From Burkholderiales bacterium (GTDB taxonomy: Bacteria; Pseudomonadota; Gammaproteobacteria; Burkholderiales; UBA11063): 7,608 bases of DNA. The stretch is from contig JAJFBO010000071.1 in assembly GCA_020697025.1 (NCBI GenBank), forward strand, positions 1-7,608. Reading direction: 5' to 3'. This document shows, in pieces, positions 4,271 through 7,608 of this stretch; positions within the stretch are counted from its first letter, which is position 1; the number at the start of each line of letters is the position of its first letter. Both the position numbers and the translations under genes were made by a program. The notes below the pieces were generated by a model that saw nothing but the letters and a program-made list of their open reading frames with translations, did no database searches and was not told the origin of the DNA.

Positions 4271-6115
4271 AATTTTAAATTCAAAACTAAGTTTAGCCAA
4301 ATTAATATTAAAAATCCTGATTTTAATTTGGCTGCCTTTTATTCGCGGGGCAATGACTCCATTTGTATCAACCTCAAGTGGCAGGCCATCTAATTGTACC
4401 TTGGTCTTATATAAAAATGTGCCGCTTAATTCATTAATGTTTTCTTGTAATAAATAAGATAAACACCAATAACGTTCCATTTTGTTTTGAAAATCAATAT
4501 ATTTTGTATATTTAGTATCAAATTTTTCTACAACCTCTAATAAGTAATGATTAGTTGAATTAAAATAATTTTTATTTCCAGTTACTAAGCAAATGATCTG
4601 GTGCTGATTAATAAAATCAGCGGATCTGCGAAGAGGTGAAGTAGACCAGGTATAGTAATCAACATTAAGCCCAATGTGAGAATCTGGTGTAAGTGTCATT
4701 CTTACCGGATAATTTAGCTGTTTTACCCGGTAAATTGCTGGAATAAATGCATTAGTCAACATGCGTCCCCAAGTACAATTAGCTAAAATCATTAATTCGC
4801 TGACTAGCTTATCGATGGGGTTGCCACGTATTCTGGGGCTCAATATTATTTTTTGCCCGTTAAAGCTAAAATTATAATCAATAAATAAATTATTTACCGA
4901 TGGCTTACCGCGCTTTTCTTCAAGCTTGTTTGCAAAGTTATATAATATTTTTAGTTCAGATTCATATGGATAACCATGGTGAGACGAAATATTATCAGTA
5001 TTAAAAAGCTGTTCCAATGCTTCTATACGTAAATTAGTTTTTATCGTAATATCTTCTACCTTGGACTCATAGCTTTGAATGTTAAATTCTTCATCTAAAG
5101 AAAAATAAATACTTACTACTGTAGTGGTAATACCTTGATCCAAGCTATATTTGGCAATAATTTCCGGGCCTAGCATAGTTAATTTAGCCCCTGGGTAATA
5201 AATGGTCGAAATATTATTTGTGACATCATCTAGTAATTCCGGATTTAATGCAGGTGCTGAGATATGAATACCAATTATATAACCAGAACCAGTAACTTGA
5301 ACGGAAAATGCATCATCAATTTCAGTTGTTGTACTATCATCAATTGAAAATACATCTAATGCTGTACTATGCGTAAATGTCTTGGCCTGATGATTAGAGT
5401 TAGTATGCTGCAGTCCTTTTGGAAAATTCTCCAGCATAAATACTTGCACAAAAAAATCAGCTAAATTTGGTATTTTACCAATTATGTGAAATAACTCTAA
5501 TAGGGATAAACCCGAATCAATACAAAATTGATTGATGGCTTTATATAATATAGAGTTTTTATCCGGACGGTTAATTAGCCGGATAGTTTCATGAATAGAT
5601 ATCCCGGATAGCCAATTTGGCAGTTTATGATCATGGTTTACTGGGTAGATAGACTGGAGCGAGTTATAATATGTTTCAAATTCTGCTGCCTCGGCAGCAG
5701 CTTTATTGGCAAAAAGTTGTTTATCTTCACGTTCCCTGTCTGTTGACTTTTTAAAATTTCCATCGCCGCGATTATCAAAATTAATTTTTTGTTTTTCTAG
5801 TGCAAATAATAGCGCCGTCATTTGTAATTGATTATAATTTTCCCCAAAATATAAATTTGATAAATCACTAATTGGAATATAACTTGTTGTATCATCAATT
5901 AATTCAAATAATAGGGCAACATCAATATCGATGTCTGCAATTTGTGTAGCAAAATGTTTAATATCAGCACTTTTAATTTCATAAACTTGTTGCTTTATAC
6001 CAAATTTTCTTTTAATTTCATCTGGATACATAGTAACCTGAATATGATTTTTATGAGCTTCAATTAATTTGGCAATTTTATATTCGCTGTTGTCACAGAC
6101 TATTAGATAGCTCAC
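4262..6115 (-). CDS. RNB-domain (RNase II-like) exoribonuclease
   Basis: RNase II/R family enzymes degrade RNA processively from the 3' end with magnesium. The 617-aa product has the RNB catalytic core at about 250-510. The acidic cluster FSIDDSTTTEIDDAF supplies D259, E265, D267 and D268 with exactly the spacing of E. coli RNase II D201/D207/D209/D210. The second position is Glu here, which I recall as common in betaproteobacterial members. SPLRR (493-497) holds the conserved catalytic arginine. GNPIDKLVSELMI (431-443) and PAIYRVKQ are further family landmarks. The last 55 residues look like a small S1-type barrel. The N-terminal 240 residues are divergent, with a charged stretch at about 119-147. 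The start is GTG, placed by Shine-Dalgarno AGGAA overlapping the ubiB stop, with an 8-bp gap. It is translationally linked to ubiB. Whether it equals rnb in function is unknown, so no symbol is given. Confidence 0.88.
   Translation of the reverse strand: MSYLIVCDNSEYKIAKLIEAHKNHIQVTMYPDEIKRKFGIKQQVYEIKSADIKHFATQIADIDIDVALLFELIDDTTSYIPISDLSNLYFGENYNQLQMTALLFALEKQKINFDNRGDGNFKKSTDREREDKQLFANKAAAEAAEFETYYNSLQSIYPVNHDHKLPNWLSGISIHETIRLINRPDKNSILYKAINQFCIDSGLSLLELFHIIGKIPNLADFFVQVFMLENFPKGLQHTNSNHQAKTFTHSTALDVFSIDDSTTTEIDDAFSVQVTGSGYIIGIHISAPALNPELLDDVTNNISTIYYPGAKLTMLGPEIIAKYSLDQGITTTVVSIYFSLDEEFNIQSYESKVEDITIKTNLRIEALEQLFNTDNISSHHGYPYESELKILYNFANKLEEKRGKPSVNNLFIDYNFSFNGQKIILSPRIRGNPIDKLVSELMILANCTWGRMLTNAFIPAIYRVKQLNYPVRMTLTPDSHIGLNVDYYTWSTSPLRRSADFINQHQIICLVTGNKNYFNSTNHYLLEVVEKFDTKYTKYIDFQNKMERYWCLSYLLQENINELSGTFLYKTKVQLDGLPLEVDTNGVIAPRIKGSQIKIRIFNINLAKLSFEFKILD
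4295..4340 (+). terminator. Possible ald terminator inside the 3' end of the RNB gene
   Basis: AGCCAAATTA (4295-4304) pairs perfectly with TAATTTGGCT (4324-4333), and the loop region can itself fold (ATTAAAAATC with GATTTTAAT, one bulge). A short T4 run follows at 4337-4340. It lies 24 bp after the ald stop. It is AT-rich with a modest U-tract, and it is constrained by coding on the other strand, so the call is weak. Confidence 0.35.
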
Positions 6116-6120
6116 TTAGT

Positions 6121-6125
6121 TTCCT
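6121..6125 (-). promoter_or_regulatory. Ribosome binding site of the RNB gene, overlapping the ubiB stop
   Basis: On the minus strand the sequence reads ATATAGGAAACTAAGTG. AGGAA is five bases before the GTG start, and its first two bases are the last two of the ubiB TAG. This decides the GTG start and points to coupled translation. Confidence 0.7.
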
Positions 6126-7515
6126 ATATCTGGTCTTTAAAAAAAAGTATAAATATTAAAGCTATAATAGCTAACATAAACAACCAGTTCTGCCGTTTAT
6201 AGCTTTTTAATAATTTGTTATACATAATATTATGTTCTGAAGTAACATTAGCAGGTACCAAACTCTTAGCATACAAGCGTGGTAATTTAGGCAGCATATA
6301 TGACCAATAGGGGGTTTTTTGTAATAAGATTAACTGCGGCTGTACTTTAATATCAAATCGCCTTGATATTTGAAACAATCTGACTAATACCTGGCCAAAG
6401 GATATTTCTGCCAAGGGTTTATTAAAAATAGGCTCACATACGCTACGAATCGCACTTTCTAATTCTTCAATTGAAGTATTTTTCGGTGCCCATCCGCTTT
6501 CAACGTGAGTGATTGCAACCCTTTTATAATCACGGTTAAAAAATGCCAGAATATTAATTGCCAGATAACGCTTATCTTCTTCAGATAAGCAGCCTACAAT
6601 ACCAAAATCTAAGCTAATGTAGCGTCCGTCATCACTGCATAATATATTTCCCGGGTGCATATCTGCATGAAAGAAACCGTAATCAAATACCTGAGTATAA
6701 AATATATCTACCCCATTATGGGATAACTGTTTTAAGTCTATTCCCTTAACTTTAAGTGTATTAATATCCGAAATCTGGGTTCCATCCATCCATTCCATTA
6801 CCAATATATCTTGGTTGCAATAGTCATAAAACATTTGTGGAATAATAATTTTTGGGTCATTTTTATGTAAACGGTATAGTTCGGTAGCATTAGCTGCTTC
6901 AGTTAAAAAATCGAATTCAGCATGAATGGTTTTTTCAAATTCTATAATAACTTCTTGTGGACGTAGACGCCTGCCATCTTTAAATAGCTTTTCAATAAGC
7001 CAGGCTACTAATTTAAGTAATTTTATATCTTTTTCAACTATATTCCTGATATTTGGACGTAATACTTTTACTGCAACTGGTTTTAAGTTAGAAATAAGAG
7101 TTGCTTTATGTACTTGTGCAATTGAAGCTGATGCAACAGCCTGCTCGCTAAATTCGGCAAATATACTTTCTAATGGTACACCAAGTGAACTCTGTGCTAT
7201 TTCACGGGCAATATGACCAGGAAAAGGTGGTACTGCACTTTGCAGCATCGATAATTCTAGAATATATTCTGCACTAATTAAATCCTGACGTGTGGATAAT
7301 ACCTGGCCAAATTTTATAAATACCGGGCCCAGATGTTCCATTGCCAATCTGGTACGCATAGGTAAACTTTTATTCATAGCCTTTTTAGGAATAAAGAAAA
7401 GACATGCTTCAATGATAATTGCAAAGCTACTGCTACGGCTGGATTTTTTTAATATCTGGTATAAACCATATCGATGCAAAGTCACAATTATATGTATTAA
7501 ACGTAAGATTGTCAT
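6124..7515 (-). CDS. ubiB: Ubiquinone biosynthesis accessory protein UbiB (ABC1/ADCK atypical kinase), internally shortened
   Basis: UbiB is a membrane-bound atypical kinase/ATPase needed for ubiquinone synthesis, thought to help extract lipid intermediates for the soluble Ubi complex. In order: KFGQVLSTRQDL (K68-Q71, the KxGQ motif), ASASIAQVH (128-136, Ala-rich loop), VAVKVLRP with K150, FDFLTEAANA (201-210), VMEWMDG hinge (239-245), HADMHPGN (283-290, with D285 and N290) and LDFG (302-305). All kinase-like signature residues are present. At 463 aa it is clearly shorter than E. coli UbiB (about 546). After LLQKT (397-401) the usual stretch with VEG.GRQL..LD.W is absent, and the chain passes directly to PYWSYMLPKLPRL, which matches the later PFW..KMPELPEL segment. 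Only one C-terminal membrane helix is evident (about 444-459). It overlaps the upstream probable ubiJ by 4 bp (ATGA) and is followed 8 bp later by the RNB gene. Confidence 0.92.
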   Translation of the reverse strand: MTILRLIHIIVTLHRYGLYQILKKSSRSSSFAIIIEACLFFIPKKAMNKSLPMRTRLAMEHLGPVFIKFGQVLSTRQDLISAEYILELSMLQSAVPPFPGHIAREIAQSSLGVPLESIFAEFSEQAVASASIAQVHKATLISNLKPVAVKVLRPNIRNIVEKDIKLLKLVAWLIEKLFKDGRRLRPQEVIIEFEKTIHAEFDFLTEAANATELYRLHKNDPKIIIPQMFYDYCNQDILVMEWMDGTQISDINTLKVKGIDLKQLSHNGVDIFYTQVFDYGFFHADMHPGNILCSDDGRYISLDFGIVGCLSEEDKRYLAINILAFFNRDYKRVAITHVESGWAPKNTSIEELESAIRSVCEPIFNKPLAEISFGQVLVRLFQISRRFDIKVQPQLILLQKTPYWSYMLPKLPRLYAKSLVPANVTSEHNIMYNKLLKSYKRQNWLFMLAIIALIFILFFKDQI

Positions 7516-7608
7516 TTATTAATTACCTGTTTAATTTGTTGTTCAAGATAATTACTTCTACGGTGAAGGTCATCAACATCATTACAAAACCTATCATTTT
7601 CAAACCGG
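7512..7608 (-). CDS. ubiJ: Probable UbiJ, C-terminal end only
   Basis: An open frame enters from the right edge and ends in TGA overlapping the ubiB ATG (ATGA). Thirty-one residues are visible: RFENDRFCNDVDDLHRRSNY followed by LEQQIKQVINK. They are charged and carry V/L/L/I at near-heptad spacing, so a short coiled coil is likely. UbiJ proteins (SCP2 domain, lipid carrier of the Ubi complex) end in such a helix and are commonly encoded directly before ubiB. The assignment rests on position and the helical tail; the SCP2 domain itself is outside the window. Confidence 0.6.
   Translation of the reverse strand, partial: RFENDRFCNDVDDLHRRSNYLEQQIKQVINK

Noticed and set aside
6926..7216. 96-codon plus-strand open frame inside ubiB
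   Set aside because: It is antisense to the conserved kinase core of UbiB and has composition typical of a reverse-frame shadow.
7292..7522. 76-codon plus-strand open frame at the 5' end of ubiB
   Set aside because: It is antisense to the well-conserved KFGQ region of UbiB, with no binding site or recognisable domain.

Overview
The window is an AT-rich stretch of a Gram-negative (diderm) bacterial chromosome. The evidence is GreA, small lipoproteins with lipoboxes, UbiB with a probable UbiJ for ubiquinone synthesis, and an RNB-family exoribonuclease. The RNB protein's sequence style (TTEIDDA, WSTSPLRR and a short S1-like tail) recalls betaproteobacterial homologues. A low-GC betaproteobacterium, for example a Neisseriales relative, is my best guess. 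It is an inference from remembered family sequences, not a search.

Layout. Bases 1-134 are non-coding and carry a 13-bp palindrome. greA lies on the minus strand at 135-608. A hairpin terminator (635-666) separates it from a minus-strand cluster of three very small exported proteins: a 68-aa lipoprotein, a 51-aa lipoprotein and an 86-aa periplasmic protein. All three have lysine- or histidine-rich C-terminal parts. A 315-bp divergent region (1354-1668) holds a good minus-strand promoter for this cluster and plausible plus-strand promoters for a 2-Cys peroxiredoxin (1669-2310), which ends in a strong terminator. Next on the plus strand are a class I glutamine amidotransferase-like hydrolase of the PuuD type (2375-3124) and, 33 bp later, alanine dehydrogenase (3158-4270). 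These probably form a small nitrogen-catabolism unit.

From the right edge a minus-strand operon runs leftwards: the C-terminal end of a probable ubiJ (7512-7608), ubiB (6124-7515, overlapping ubiJ by 4 bp) and an RNB exoribonuclease gene (4262-6115). The last gene starts with GTG, and its Shine-Dalgarno sequence overlaps the ubiB stop codon. It converges on ald, and the two coding ends overlap by 9 bp.

Most genes are housekeeping. The points that deserve attention are the three-gene cluster of tiny cationic envelope proteins, an apparent clean internal loss of about 45 residues in UbiB, and the terminator hairpin placed directly in front of greA. I see no CRISPR array, transposase, tRNA, rRNA or phage gene, and no clear evidence of a wholly new system.
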